DNA from: Mycolicibacterium rhodesiae NBB3
GTDB lineage: Bacteria > Actinomycetota > Actinomycetes > Mycobacteriales > Mycobacteriaceae
Length of the DNA: 64,000 bases
Assembly (NCBI RefSeq): GCF_000230895.2
Contig: NC_016604.1
Span: 434,001-498,000, forward strand
Reading direction: 5' to 3'
Shown here: piece after piece, positions 8,843-17,332 of the stretch
Numbering within the stretch: the stretch's first letter is position 1
Layout of the letters: the number at the start of each line of letters is the position of its first letter
Notes under the pieces: model-generated
Told to the model about the DNA's origin: nothing
The model's database searches: none
The model's input: the letters and a program-made list of their open reading frames with translations, nothing else
Translations under genes and position numbers: made by a program

Positions 8843-9919
8843 CTAGATATCGGTGGAGTAGCGGATTCCGCCGTCGGGAATCGTGACTCCGGGCCATACC
8901 CGCGCACCACGTAGCAGCTCACAGCGCGCACCGATGTCGGCGCCGTCACCGATCACGCCGTCTCGAATCAGCGCACGGGGTCCGATGCGGGCGCCGAATC
9001 CGATGATCGAGCGCTCGATCACGGCGCCCGCCCCGACCTTGGCGCCGTCGAAGATCACGGCCCCGTCCAGCCGTGCGCCACCGGCGATTTCGGCGCCGCG
9101 GCCGACCACCGTGCCGCCGATCAACAATGCGCCCGGCGCGACACTGGCGCCGTCGTGGACGAGCTCCTCACCGCGTTGGCCGCGCAACGCCGGTGACGGC
9201 GCGATACCGCGGACCAGGTCGGCGGAACCGCGCACGAAATCCTCGGGTGTGCCCATGTCGCGCCAATAGGTGGAGTCGACGTAGCCGCACACGCGCATCC
9301 CGTCGGCGAGCAGGGCCGGAAACACTTCGCGCTCGACGGAGACCGCGCGTCCCTTCGGAATGCGGTCGATGATCTCGCGTTTGAACACATAGCACCCGGC
9401 ATTGATCTGGTCGGTGGGCGGATCCTGCGTCTTCTCCAGAAAAGCGGTGACCACACCGTCGGCATCGGTTGGGACGCACCCGAACGCGCGAGGGTCTCCA
9501 ACGCGCACCAGGTGCAGGGTCACGTCGGCGTTCTTGTTCTCGTGGCTGTCCAGCATCGCGCGCAGGTCGGCTCCGGACAGCACGTCGCCGTTGAAGACGA
9601 GCGCAGTGGGATGGCGGAGCTTCGACGACACATTGGCGATGCCACCGCCCGTGCCCAACGGTTCATCCTCGACGACGTAGTCGATCTGCAGGCCCAGCTT
9701 GGACCCGTCACCGAACTCCGACTCGAACACCGCCGCCTTGTAGGACGTGCCGAGCACGACGTGCTCGATGCCGGCATCGGCGATCCTCGACAGCAGGTGC
9801 GTCAGGAACGGCAGCCCCGCTGTCGGCAGCATCGGTTTAGGAGCCGACAGGGTCAGCGGGCGCAACCGGGTGCCCAGACCACCGACCAATACGACGGCAT
9901 CTACTTCGGCCGGATTCAT
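8843..9919 (-). CDS. manB: Mannose-1-phosphate guanylyltransferase (GDP-mannose pyrophosphorylase)
   Basis: Makes GDP-mannose from mannose-1-phosphate and GTP. The 358-residue protein has the nucleotidyltransferase signature VVLVGGLGTRLRPLTLSAPKPMLP near residue 9, a GDVL metal site near 111, and NAGCYVFKREI. The C-terminal third (from about residue 245) is a left-handed beta-helix of hexapeptide repeats (GALLIGGTVVGRGAEIAGGA, IGFGARIG, IGDGADIG). It corresponds to Rv3264c. Its ATG shares one base with the wbbL1 stop (TGATG). With manA and pmmA it completes the GDP-mannose route. Confidence 0.93.
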   Translation of the reverse strand: MNPAEVDAVVLVGGLGTRLRPLTLSAPKPMLPTAGLPFLTHLLSRIADAGIEHVVLGTSYKAAVFESEFGDGSKLGLQIDYVVEDEPLGTGGGIANVSSKLRHPTALVFNGDVLSGADLRAMLDSHENKNADVTLHLVRVGDPRAFGCVPTDADGVVTAFLEKTQDPPTDQINAGCYVFKREIIDRIPKGRAVSVEREVFPALLADGMRVCGYVDSTYWRDMGTPEDFVRGSADLVRGIAPSPALRGQRGEELVHDGASVAPGALLIGGTVVGRGAEIAGGARLDGAVIFDGAKVGAGAVIERSIIGFGARIGPRALIRDGVIGDGADIGARCELLRGARVWPGVTIPDGGIRYSTDI

Positions 9920-10812
9920 CAGCGCCGTCCTTTCGCCTGCTTACGCCTGGCATTGCGTACAACCAACCCCGCGCGCGCCGCGAGAGCGGCCTTGATCGTC
10001 CATCGCAACGGTGCCTGTGACCAGTGTGAATACCGATCCGCCAGGAAAGTGTAGGTACTGGTGTGGTGAGCAGCCAAGTTCCGTGCCGGATCGCGGCCCG
10101 TCGTGTGCCCCTTGTCGTGCAAGATCTCCGCCGACGGCACGTACACGTTCTGCCAACCCGCGCGGCCGAGGCGATCTCCGAGGTCGACGTCCTCCATGTA
10201 CATGAAGTAGCGCTCGTCGAACCCGGCTATCTCCTCGAACGCTGCCCGCCGCAACAACAGGCACGACCCCGACAGCCATCCGACTTCGCGTTCGCTGGGC
10301 TCGAGCCTTGCCTGGCGGTAGGCCGCGGTCCACGGGTTGGACCGCCACAACGGCCCGATGACCGCGTGCATGCCGCCCCGGATGAGGCTGGGCTGATGCC
10401 GCGCCGACGGGTACACAGTCCCGTCCGGGTCGCGGATCAGCGGCCCCAGCGCACCCGCGCGCGGCCAGCGAGCCGCCGCATCCAGCAGGATGTCGATGCT
10501 GCGCGGCCCCCACTGGACGTCAGGGTTGGCGACGATGAAGAAGTCGGAGATCGCCTCGGCTGCATCGCCTTTCAGGGATTCGGCGACAGCACGGTTCACC
10601 GCGGTGCCGTAACCGAGGTTTGCGCCCGTGCGCATGAGGCGCACGTTGGGATACCGCTCCAGCGCCTCTTCCGGCGCCCCGTCGGTGGACCCGTTGTCGG
10701 ACATGATGACCGTGACCGCTCGGTCGGTGGCGTGCGACAGCGACGCCAGGAACCGGTTCAGGTGGGGCCCCGGCGAATACGTCACGGTCACCACTACTAA
10801 TTCGTCACTCAC
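9919..10812 (-). CDS. wbbL1: Rhamnosyltransferase WbbL1 (arabinogalactan linker)
   Basis: Transfers rhamnose from dTDP-rhamnose to GlcNAc-diphospho-decaprenol, forming the linker that joins arabinogalactan to peptidoglycan. The 297-residue GT2-type enzyme shows VVTVTYSPG, MSDNGSTDGAPEEAL, NLGYGTAVNRAV, VANPDVQWGP, SGSCLLLRRAAFEEIAGFDERYFMYMEDVDLGDR in pieces. It starts with GTG at 10812. A 26-bp tandem duplication places a second copy of the start region just upstream (see 10809-10838). Its partner rmlD, which makes the donor sugar, lies immediately upstream and manB overlaps downstream. It matches Rv3265c. Confidence 0.94.
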   Translation of the reverse strand: MSDELVVVTVTYSPGPHLNRFLASLSHATDRAVTVIMSDNGSTDGAPEEALERYPNVRLMRTGANLGYGTAVNRAVAESLKGDAAEAISDFFIVANPDVQWGPRSIDILLDAAARWPRAGALGPLIRDPDGTVYPSARHQPSLIRGGMHAVIGPLWRSNPWTAAYRQARLEPSEREVGWLSGSCLLLRRAAFEEIAGFDERYFMYMEDVDLGDRLGRAGWQNVYVPSAEILHDKGHTTGRDPARNLAAHHTSTYTFLADRYSHWSQAPLRWTIKAALAARAGLVVRNARRKQAKGRR

Positions 10813-10838
10813 GCGACGCCCACCAATTCGTCACTCAC
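10809..10838 (-). other. Nine-codon mini-ORF formed by duplication of the wbbL1 start
   Basis: Reading on the minus strand, the rmlD stop overlaps a GTG (10838) as GTGA. That GTG opens MSDELVGVA and then a TGA, which overlaps the real wbbL1 GTG (10812), again as GTGA. The first five residues equal the wbbL1 N-terminus (MSDELVVVTV), and the 16-nt DNA block recurs 26 bp apart. A tandem duplication with frame change is the simplest explanation. It may relay ribosomes from rmlD to wbbL1. Confidence 0.7.
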
Positions 10839-11716
10839 GTGGCGGCTGCCGCTGGGCCGTGTTTGGCGATCGCGGCGGCGAGCGCGTCGCGCCACGGCCG
10901 CAGCGGAGTCAGACCCGCCTCCGCGGACAGCCGCGAGGACAGCACCGAGTACTCCGGCCGTGGGGCGGGTCGCGGGTACTGGTCCGTGCTGACCGGGCGT
11001 ACCCGGGCGGGGTCGGCGCCGACGGCCTCGAACACCGCCTGAGCCTGTTCGAAGCGGCTGGCCTCGCCGGCGTTGGTGGCGTGCAATACGGGCTCCCGAA
11101 TGCCTCCGTCGGCCACCTCGAGCAGCGCACCCACCAGATCGGCCGCATACGTCGGCGAGCCGATCTGGTCGTCGACCACGTTGACCGTCTTGTCGCCGGC
11201 GGCCAGCCTTTTCATCACGGCCACGAAGTCGCTGCCGTCGGCGCCCTCGTAGATCCAGGCCGTCCTGACGATGTGGGCGTCAGGCATCGCCGTGAGCACC
11301 GCGAACTCGCCTGCGAGCTTGGTGCGGCCGTACACCCCCGCCGGCGCCGTTTCGTCGTTGATCTCGAATGGGGTGCCTTTCGGGCCGGAGAAAACGTAGT
11401 CGGTGGAGATGTGGATGAATTCCGCACCCGCACGTGCACAGGCCTGCGCGATATTGGCCGGTCCCACGGCATTTACCGCGTGGGCGCGCTCCTCGTCGGA
11501 TTCGGCGGCGTCGACGGCCGTGTAGGCCGCACAGTTGATGACCACGTCACCTGGTTCGACGAATCGCTCGGCGGCGGGAGCATCGGTGATATCCCACTCA
11601 GACGACGTCAAGGCCAGCACGTCACGCCCCTGGTTGCGCGCCTGAGCTGCTAATTCACGTCCGACCATGCCGCCGGCACCGGAGATAACGATTCGGGCAG
11701 ACTCTCGAAAAGACAT
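10835..11716 (-). CDS. rmlD: dTDP-4-dehydrorhamnose reductase
   Basis: Last step of dTDP-L-rhamnose synthesis, an NADPH-dependent extended SDR. The 293-residue protein has the nucleotide motif ISGAGGMVGREL near residue 10, an STDYVFSG strand near 105 and the catalytic YGRTKLAGE near 127. The frame is open far upstream, but that extension lies antisense to lcp1; ATG at 11716 gives the family length and the first residue before the dinucleotide fold. It lies divergent from lcp1 with 67 bp between. It is followed by wbbL1 and matches Rv3266c. Confidence 0.94.
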   Translation of the reverse strand: MSFRESARIVISGAGGMVGRELAAQARNQGRDVLALTSSEWDITDAPAAERFVEPGDVVINCAAYTAVDAAESDEERAHAVNAVGPANIAQACARAGAEFIHISTDYVFSGPKGTPFEINDETAPAGVYGRTKLAGEFAVLTAMPDAHIVRTAWIYEGADGSDFVAVMKRLAAGDKTVNVVDDQIGSPTYAADLVGALLEVADGGIREPVLHATNAGEASRFEQAQAVFEAVGADPARVRPVSTDQYPRPAPRPEYSVLSSRLSAEAGLTPLRPWRDALAAAIAKHGPAAAAT

Positions 11717-11783
11717 AGTGACGAGTCTGGCACGCCGACTCGCGCTACCCACTCTGTGCCCTTTTCGCCAGTAGCCTGGGTTG

Positions 11784-13247
11784 ATGCCCGCTCGCACCCT
11801 CCGTGTCATTGCCGTGTCGATGGCACTGGCGATCGTCGTCGGTACAGGCGTCGCTTGGGGCAAGATTCGGTCGTTCGAGTCCGGCATCAACCACATCTCC
11901 CCGATGGCATTGGGCGACGGCGGCGAAGACGGCGCGATCGACATCTTGTTGGTCGGCGTCGACAGCCGCACGGACGCGCACGGAAACCCGCTGTCCGAAC
12001 AGGAACTCGCCACGCTGCGAGCCGGCGATGACGAGGCGACCAACACCGACACCATCATCTTGATCCGTATCCCCAACAACGGGAAGTCGGCCACCGCGAT
12101 CTCGATCCCGCGCGACTCCTACGTCGAGGCGCCGGGGATCGGCAAGATGAAAATCAACGGTGTCTACGGTTCCGCTCATTTCGAGAAGCTCGTCGAGCTC
12201 GTCGAGAAGGACGGTATGGACAAGGCGCAGGCCGAACCCCAGGCCATCGAGGCAGGCCGCGAAGCCCTGATCAAGACGGTGGCCAGCCTGACCGGCGTCA
12301 CCGTCGACCACTACGCCGAGATCGGGCTGCTCGGCTTCTCGCTCATCACCGATGCCCTCGGCGGCGTGAACGTCTGTCTGAAAAACCCTGTCTACGAGCC
12401 GCTTTCGGGTGCTGACTTCCCGGCCGGGTGGCAGAAGCTGGACGGTCCGCAGGCGCTGAGCTTCGTGCGTCAGCGCCACGATCTGCCGCGCGGCGACCTC
12501 GACCGAGTGGTGCGACAACAGGTGGTGATGGCATCGCTTGCGCACGAGGTCATCTCGAGCAAGACGCTTTCCAGCCCGTCGACACTGAACCGGCTCCAGG
12601 ACGCGGTGCAGCGCTCGGTGGTGCTCTCCGACGGTTGGGACGTCATGGAATTCGCGGAGCAGCTGCAAAAGCTCGCAGGGGGCAACGTCGCCTTCGCCAC
12701 CATCCCGGTTCTGCAGGAGAACGGCTGGAGTGACGACGGAATGCAGAGCGTGGTTCGGGTCGACCCGACTGAGGTCAAGGACTGGGTCGACGGGCTGCTG
12801 CACGATCAGGACGAGGGCAAGACTGAAGAACTCGCGTACACCCCCGAGAAGACCACTGCCGACGTGGTCAACGCGAGTGACATCAACGGCCTGGCGTCCG
12901 CGGTCTCACAGGTGCTGACCACCAAAGGCTTTGCGGCGGGGAGCACCGGCAACCACGAGGGCGCCCCCGTGACCAACAGCCAGGTGCAGGCCGCCAAGGC
13001 CGATGACCTTGGTGCGCAAGCGGTTTCCAAGGACCTTGGCGGGCTGCCCATCGTCGAGGACGCGTCGGTGGCCCCCGGCACGGTGCGGGTCGTGCTGACC
13101 GCCGACTACACGGGTCCCGGTTCAGGGCTCGACGGCATCGACCCCACACTGTCCGCCGACCCCGTAGCGGCCGAATCGCCCGAGGTGGACCCGCTGGCGT
13201 CACCGATCATCACTGCGGGATCGAACGATCCGGAGTGCGTCAACTAG
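11784..13247 (+). CDS. lcp1: LytR-CpsA-Psr family ligase (arabinogalactan to peptidoglycan), Lcp1-like
   Basis: Membrane-anchored phosphotransferase of the LCP family; the M. tuberculosis homologue Rv3267 attaches arabinogalactan to peptidoglycan. The 487-residue protein has one N-terminal transmembrane helix (residues 8-26), then the LCP core: DILLVGVDSRTD near 53, TNTDTIILIRIP, ATAISIPRDSYVEAPG, KINGVYG, LSFVRQRHDLPRGDLDRVVRQQ. A LytR C-terminal domain follows from about residue 365. ATG at 11784 lies 6 nt after TAGCCT (11772-11777), a leaderless layout. Next to rmlD and wbbL1, which build the linker it uses. Confidence 0.93.
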   Translation: MPARTLRVIAVSMALAIVVGTGVAWGKIRSFESGINHISPMALGDGGEDGAIDILLVGVDSRTDAHGNPLSEQELATLRAGDDEATNTDTIILIRIPNNGKSATAISIPRDSYVEAPGIGKMKINGVYGSAHFEKLVELVEKDGMDKAQAEPQAIEAGREALIKTVASLTGVTVDHYAEIGLLGFSLITDALGGVNVCLKNPVYEPLSGADFPAGWQKLDGPQALSFVRQRHDLPRGDLDRVVRQQVVMASLAHEVISSKTLSSPSTLNRLQDAVQRSVVLSDGWDVMEFAEQLQKLAGGNVAFATIPVLQENGWSDDGMQSVVRVDPTEVKDWVDGLLHDQDEGKTEELAYTPEKTTADVVNASDINGLASAVSQVLTTKGFAAGSTGNHEGAPVTNSQVQAAKADDLGAQAVSKDLGGLPIVEDASVAPGTVRVVLTADYTGPGSGLDGIDPTLSADPVAAESPEVDPLASPIITAGSNDPECVN

Positions 13248-13249
13248 TC

Positions 13250-13954
13250 GTGAGCACGCTCAGCTCGGCAATCCTGGATCCACTGATGGCCTCCGACCCT
13301 GCAGGGCCGCGGATCACCTACTACGACGACGCGACGGGCGAGCGAATCGAGTTGTCCACCGCCACCCTTGTGAATTGGGCAGCCAAGACCGGCAATCTGC
13401 TGCGCGACGAAATGGGGGCCGGGGCGGACACCCGGGTTGCGGTGCTGTTGCCCGCCCACTGGCAGACGGCCTCGGTGTTGTTCGGGATCTGGTGGATCGG
13501 CGCAGAGGTCGTCACCGTCGGTCACGCCGACGTCGCGCTGTGCACCGCCGAACGGCTCGGCGAGGCAGACGAAGCCGTTGGAGTCGGCGAGATCGCGGTG
13601 CTGTCGCTCGACCCGTTCGGCAAGTCTGCGCCCGACCTTCCCGTGGGCGTGACGGACTACGCGACCGCGGTTCGTGTGCACGGCGACCAGATCCTCCCCG
13701 AACGCCACCCCGGCCCCGCGCTCGACGGCCGCTCGGTGGCCGATGTGCTGTCGGACGCCAAGGCGTCCGCCGCCGCGCAGGGTCTCACCGCAGAGGACCG
13801 CGTGATGTCGACCGCGGACTGGACCAACGCCGACGAGCTCACCGCGAATCTGCTGGCTGTTTTCGCGACCGGCGCCTCCCTGGTCCAGGTGGCGAATCAG
13901 GATGCCGAAGCGCTGGCTCGCCGCCGACAAACGGAGAAGATCACCCGGGGTTGA
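13250..13954 (+). CDS. TIGR03089-type protein (Rv3268-like), AMP-ligase N-terminal fragment family
   Basis: A 234-residue mycobacterial protein resembling the N-terminal part of acyl-CoA/acyl-AMP ligases (ITYYDDATGERIELSTATLVNWAAKTGNLL; VLLPAHWQTASVLFGIWWIGAEVV). The P-loop (TSGTTG-type) and adenylation core are absent, so it is probably not an active ligase. The GTG at 13250 is 2 bp after the lcp1 stop and is preferred over an overlapping in-frame start at 13235. It is in an operon with lcp1, as in M. tuberculosis. The function is unknown. Confidence 0.82.
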   Translation: MSTLSSAILDPLMASDPAGPRITYYDDATGERIELSTATLVNWAAKTGNLLRDEMGAGADTRVAVLLPAHWQTASVLFGIWWIGAEVVTVGHADVALCTAERLGEADEAVGVGEIAVLSLDPFGKSAPDLPVGVTDYATAVRVHGDQILPERHPGPALDGRSVADVLSDAKASAAAQGLTAEDRVMSTADWTNADELTANLLAVFATGASLVQVANQDAEALARRRQTEKITRG

Positions 13955-13977
13955 ACCATAAGTGTCACGCTGGCTCC

Positions 13978-15396
13978 ATGATCGGTCGACGGCAGTTCAT
14001 GGTCGTCAGCGCGCTGGGCGTGGCGGGGATGGCGGCAGCCTGCTCCCGATCGCAGGAACCACCGCGCGGATCCGCTGCCCCGAACCTCACCCTCGCCGCC
14101 GGTGAGACCGAGATCGACCTCGACGGCGCCACCCTGAGAACCTGGGCATACGGAAATCGGGTCCCCGCACAAGAGATTCGCCTGCGCAAGGGCGAGCGGC
14201 TGCGCGCCGCGCTGACCAACGCCATGCCGCAGGACGTCACCGTGCACTGGCACGGCATCGCGATCGTCAACGATATGGACGGGGTGCCGGTTCTCACCCA
14301 GACCGCGGTGCCGAACGGGCAGACCTTCACCTACGACTTCGTCGTGCCAGACGCGGGAACCTATTGGTTCCATTCACATGTCGGCACCCAACTCGACCGC
14401 GGTCTGTACGGACCGCTGATCGTCGAGGATCCCGACGAGAAGGTGGACTACGACGGCGAACTTGTTGTCGTGCTCGACGATTGGATCGACGGCACCGGCA
14501 CCAATCCCGACCAGGTGTTCGAGAACCTGCGCAAAACGGGCATGAAGCCGATGGAGCCCGGCGGCCCTGGCGTGACGCCGACGAGTCCACTCGGTGCGGA
14601 CGGCGGCGATGTCACCTACCCGTACTTCATCATCAACGGTCGCGGCCCCGGTGACCCGCAGGTCGTGGATTACCGGACAGGTCAACGGATCCGGTTACGT
14701 GTGATCAACGCGGGCTCTGACACCGCATTCCGGGTGGCGGTGCCGGGCACGACCATGCGCGTCATCCAAACCGACGGTTACCCGGTGGTGCCGGTTGAGG
14801 CCGATTCCGTGATCCTCGGGATGGGCGAGCGGGTGGACGCGATCATCACCGTCAACGAGTCGCTGCCGGTGGTCGGCGTGCCCGAGGGCAAACAGGGCCA
14901 CGCCCGGTTGACCATCCGGGTCAACCACGCGCCGGCCGCGGTGAATGTCGATGAGTTCGTCGCGTCGGTACGCACCATGGCGCCACTGAACACCGCGACG
15001 CTGTCACCGACTCCGGAGGTGACGCTGCCTGCGAAGCCACCCGATCAAGTCATCGACGCGCACCTGGCCGGGCCCGTGCACGGATACACCTGGCCGATCA
15101 ACGAAAAGCTCTACCACCCACCGCATGACGGGGTCGTCGTGCAGCCCGACCAGCGAGTCCGGATCCGCTACATCAACGACTCGATGATGTTTCACCCGTT
15201 CCACCTGCACGGCCACACGTTCCAGGTGATGGACGGCGACACGCCCAAGGCTCGCAAAGACACTGTGCTGGTGCCCCCGAAGCAGACCGTCGTGGTCGAC
15301 TTCGATACGAACAATCCCGGCCGGTGGATCACCCACTGCCACAACACCTATCACCTCGAGGCGGGGATGGCGACCTTCCTCGAGTACGCGGGCTGA
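13978..15396 (+). CDS. Multicopper oxidase, Tat-exported lipoprotein
   Basis: A 472-residue multicopper oxidase. All four copper-binding motifs are visible: HWHG near residue 86, HSHVGTQ near 132, HPFHLHGH near 403 and HCHNTYHLEAGM near 452, with Met as the type-1 axial ligand. The N-terminus has a twin-arginine signal (MIGRRQFMVVSA) and ends in a lipobox-like AAAC (Cys22), so it is likely exported folded and lipid-anchored. The frame is open upstream but the ATG at 13978 starts the signal. The probable role is copper oxidation/detoxification as in mycobacterial MmcO. It occupies the place of the M. tuberculosis Rv3269-Rv3273 (ctpC) block. Confidence 0.92.
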   Translation: MIGRRQFMVVSALGVAGMAAACSRSQEPPRGSAAPNLTLAAGETEIDLDGATLRTWAYGNRVPAQEIRLRKGERLRAALTNAMPQDVTVHWHGIAIVNDMDGVPVLTQTAVPNGQTFTYDFVVPDAGTYWFHSHVGTQLDRGLYGPLIVEDPDEKVDYDGELVVVLDDWIDGTGTNPDQVFENLRKTGMKPMEPGGPGVTPTSPLGADGGDVTYPYFIINGRGPGDPQVVDYRTGQRIRLRVINAGSDTAFRVAVPGTTMRVIQTDGYPVVPVEADSVILGMGERVDAIITVNESLPVVGVPEGKQGHARLTIRVNHAPAAVNVDEFVASVRTMAPLNTATLSPTPEVTLPAKPPDQVIDAHLAGPVHGYTWPINEKLYHPPHDGVVVQPDQRVRIRYINDSMMFHPFHLHGHTFQVMDGDTPKARKDTVLVPPKQTVVVDFDTNNPGRWITHCHNTYHLEAGMATFLEYAG

Positions 15397-15571
15397 GGCG
15401 GCCCGAGGTCGAGCTGACATGAGAAACCCCAACAATCGGCAGGGATCATGGCGCCGGGCTGCTTGCGCCTTAAGCGGGGCGTAATGTCGCGCTGAGAGAG
15501 TCTTGGCGGCTATATGAACTCGGTGACGCTCTCAGGCCGACGTTGTTATCGGACAGCGGCTGAGCCGACCG
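15397..15571. other. Intergenic region between convergent MCO and fadE25
   Basis: No credible gene. A 7-bp inverted repeat (CTGAGAG at 15492-15498, CTCTCAG at 15529-15535) with a 30-nt loop is the only structure I see; it is too weak to call a terminator. Confidence 0.5.
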
Positions 15572-16735
15572 CTACTTGAGCAGCGCGCGACTCATCACCA
15601 CGCGCTGAATCTGGTTGGTGCCTTCATAGATCTGGGTGATCTTCGCGTCGCGCATGAACCGCTCGACGGGGAAGTCGACCGTGTAGCCGTAGCCGCCGAA
15701 CAGCTGCACCGCATCGGTGGTGACCGACATCGCCACATCGGAGGCGTAACACTTCGAGGCCGAGGAGATGAATCCCAGATCGGGCTCGCCGCGTTCGGCA
15801 CGCGCGGCCGCCGTGTAGACCATCAGCCGGGCCGCCTCGATCTTCATCGCCATATCGGCGAGCATGAACTGCACCGCCTGGAAGTCGGCGACCCGTTGGC
15901 GGAACTGCTTGCGCTCCTTTGTGTATGCGATCGCCGCCTCGAGTGCGCCCTGCGCAATACCGACGGCCTGCGCTCCGATGGTCGGACGGGTGTGGTCCAA
16001 AGTCGCCAGCGCGGTCTTGAAGCCGGTGCCCTCGTCGCCGATGATCCGGTCGCCAGGGATGCGGCAGTCCTCGAAGTAGAGCTCGGTGGTCGGTGAACCC
16101 TTGATGCCCAGCTTGCGCTCCTTGGCGCCGACGGCGAATCCCGGATCGTCCTTGTGAACGACGAACGCCGAAATGCCGTTGGCGCCCTTGTCCGGGTCGG
16201 TCACCGCCATCACCGTGTACCAGGTGGAGTGCCCGCCGTTGGAGATCCAGCACTTGGCGCCGTTGAGCACCCAGTCGTCACCGTCGCGCCGGGCACGGGT
16301 GCGCATGGAGGCCGCATCGCTGCCCGCTTCCCGCTCGGACAGCGCGTACGACGCCATCGCCTCGCCCGCGCCTATGCTCGGCAGCACCTGCTTCTTGAGT
16401 TCCTCGGACCCGCGCAGCAGCAACCCCATCGTGCCCAGCTTGTTGCAGATCGGGATCAACGACGACGACGCGCACACCCGCGCGACCTCTTCGATCACGA
16501 TGCAGGCGGCCACCGAGTCGCCACCCTGGCCGCCGTACTCCTCGGGAATGTGAATCGCGGCCATACCGGCCGCGGTCAGCGCCGCCTCAGCCTCGTCGGT
16601 ATAGCGCGCCTTCTCATCGACGTCCGCCGCGTACGGAGCGATCTCCTTGTCGCACAGGTCGCGCAATACCGCGCGCAACTCGCTGTGCTCGTCAGAAAGC
16701 TTGAAAGCGTCAAACGACGGGTTACCGATGGCCAT
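15572..16735 (-). CDS. fadE25: Acyl-CoA dehydrogenase
   Basis: FAD-dependent alpha,beta-dehydrogenation of an acyl-CoA. The 387-residue protein has the usual three-domain order: an N-terminal helical domain, the FAD contact blocks YALSEREAGSDA and KCWISNGG near residues 130-165, and the C-terminal helical domain with DAVQLFGGYGYTVDFPVERFMRD. The catalytic Glu lies in IYEGTNQIQRVVMSR near residue 367. ATG at 16735 has an AAGGAG ribosome-binding site. It is 60 bp downstream of purE on the same strand, as in Rv3274c-Rv3275c. Chain-length preference is not readable here. Confidence 0.93.
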   Translation of the reverse strand: MAIGNPSFDAFKLSDEHSELRAVLRDLCDKEIAPYAADVDEKARYTDEAEAALTAAGMAAIHIPEEYGGQGGDSVAACIVIEEVARVCASSSLIPICNKLGTMGLLLRGSEELKKQVLPSIGAGEAMASYALSEREAGSDAASMRTRARRDGDDWVLNGAKCWISNGGHSTWYTVMAVTDPDKGANGISAFVVHKDDPGFAVGAKERKLGIKGSPTTELYFEDCRIPGDRIIGDEGTGFKTALATLDHTRPTIGAQAVGIAQGALEAAIAYTKERKQFRQRVADFQAVQFMLADMAMKIEAARLMVYTAAARAERGEPDLGFISSASKCYASDVAMSVTTDAVQLFGGYGYTVDFPVERFMRDAKITQIYEGTNQIQRVVMSRALLK

Positions 16736-16795
16736 GGCGACTCCTTGCTACTCGTCGGTAACTTTACCTTCCCGGGATTGCCGACCCGGGGTCCC

Positions 16796-17314
16796 CTATT
16801 TGCCCAGCAGGCGTTCCCGCAGCGCCGCGTCCTTATGCAGCACCAAGTCGGCCAGGTCGCTCTGAAAGTCCTCGATCCGCTTACGCAGTGCGGCATCCGA
16901 TGACCCCAGGATCCGCACGGCCAGCAGTCCCGCGTTGCGGCCGCCGCCGATCGACACGGTGGCCACCGGCACGCCGGCGGGCATCTGCACGATCGAGAGC
17001 AACGAATCGAGGCCGTCGAGCTTGGCCAGCGGCACCGGCACGCCGATGACCGGCAGCGGAGTCGCCGCTGCGACCATTCCCGGCAAGTGCGCCGCTCCAC
17101 CGGCACCGGCGATGATCGCCTCGATGCCGCGCGCCGCGGCCGTCTTGGCGTACTCGAGCATCCGATCGGGCGTGCGATGTGCCGACACCACTCCGACCTC
17201 GAACGGCACGTCGAATTCGACCAGCGCGTGCGCTGCGTCCTCCATCACCGACCAGTCGCTGTCGCTGCCCATGATCACGCCGACGCGTGGTGCTGTCTCC
17301 TCAGCCATGGTCAT
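16796..17314 (-). CDS. purE: N5-carboxyaminoimidazole ribonucleotide mutase
   Basis: Purine synthesis: moves the carboxyl group of N5-CAIR to C4, giving CAIR. The 172-residue protein is a class I PurE with the [16 protein letters not shown] phosphate loop near residue 12, SAHRTPDRM near 44, and the [12 protein letters not shown] loop near 69. It lies 18 bp downstream of purK, which makes its substrate; both are on the minus strand. This is the standard mycobacterial purK-purE pair. Confidence 0.96.
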   Translation of the reverse strand: MTMAEETAPRVGVIMGSDSDWSVMEDAAHALVEFDVPFEVGVVSAHRTPDRMLEYAKTAAARGIEAIIAGAGGAAHLPGMVAAATPLPVIGVPVPLAKLDGLDSLLSIVQMPAGVPVATVSIGGGRNAGLLAVRILGSSDAALRKRIEDFQSDLADLVLHKDAALRERLLGK

Positions 17315-17332
17315 CTCTCTTCGCGCAAGCGC

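Noticed and set aside
11717..12094. Long N-terminal extension of rmlD
   Set aside because: Antisense to lcp1 and precedes the dinucleotide-binding strand that should be at the N-terminus.
13375..13977. Upstream extension of the multicopper oxidase frame
   Set aside because: Overlaps the TIGR03089-type gene in another frame and would bury the Tat signal peptide that begins at 13978.
13955..13977. Copper-regulator (RicR-type TACCC-N5-GGGTA) site upstream of the multicopper oxidase
   Set aside because: No such dyad is visible in the short gap or the end of the preceding gene.
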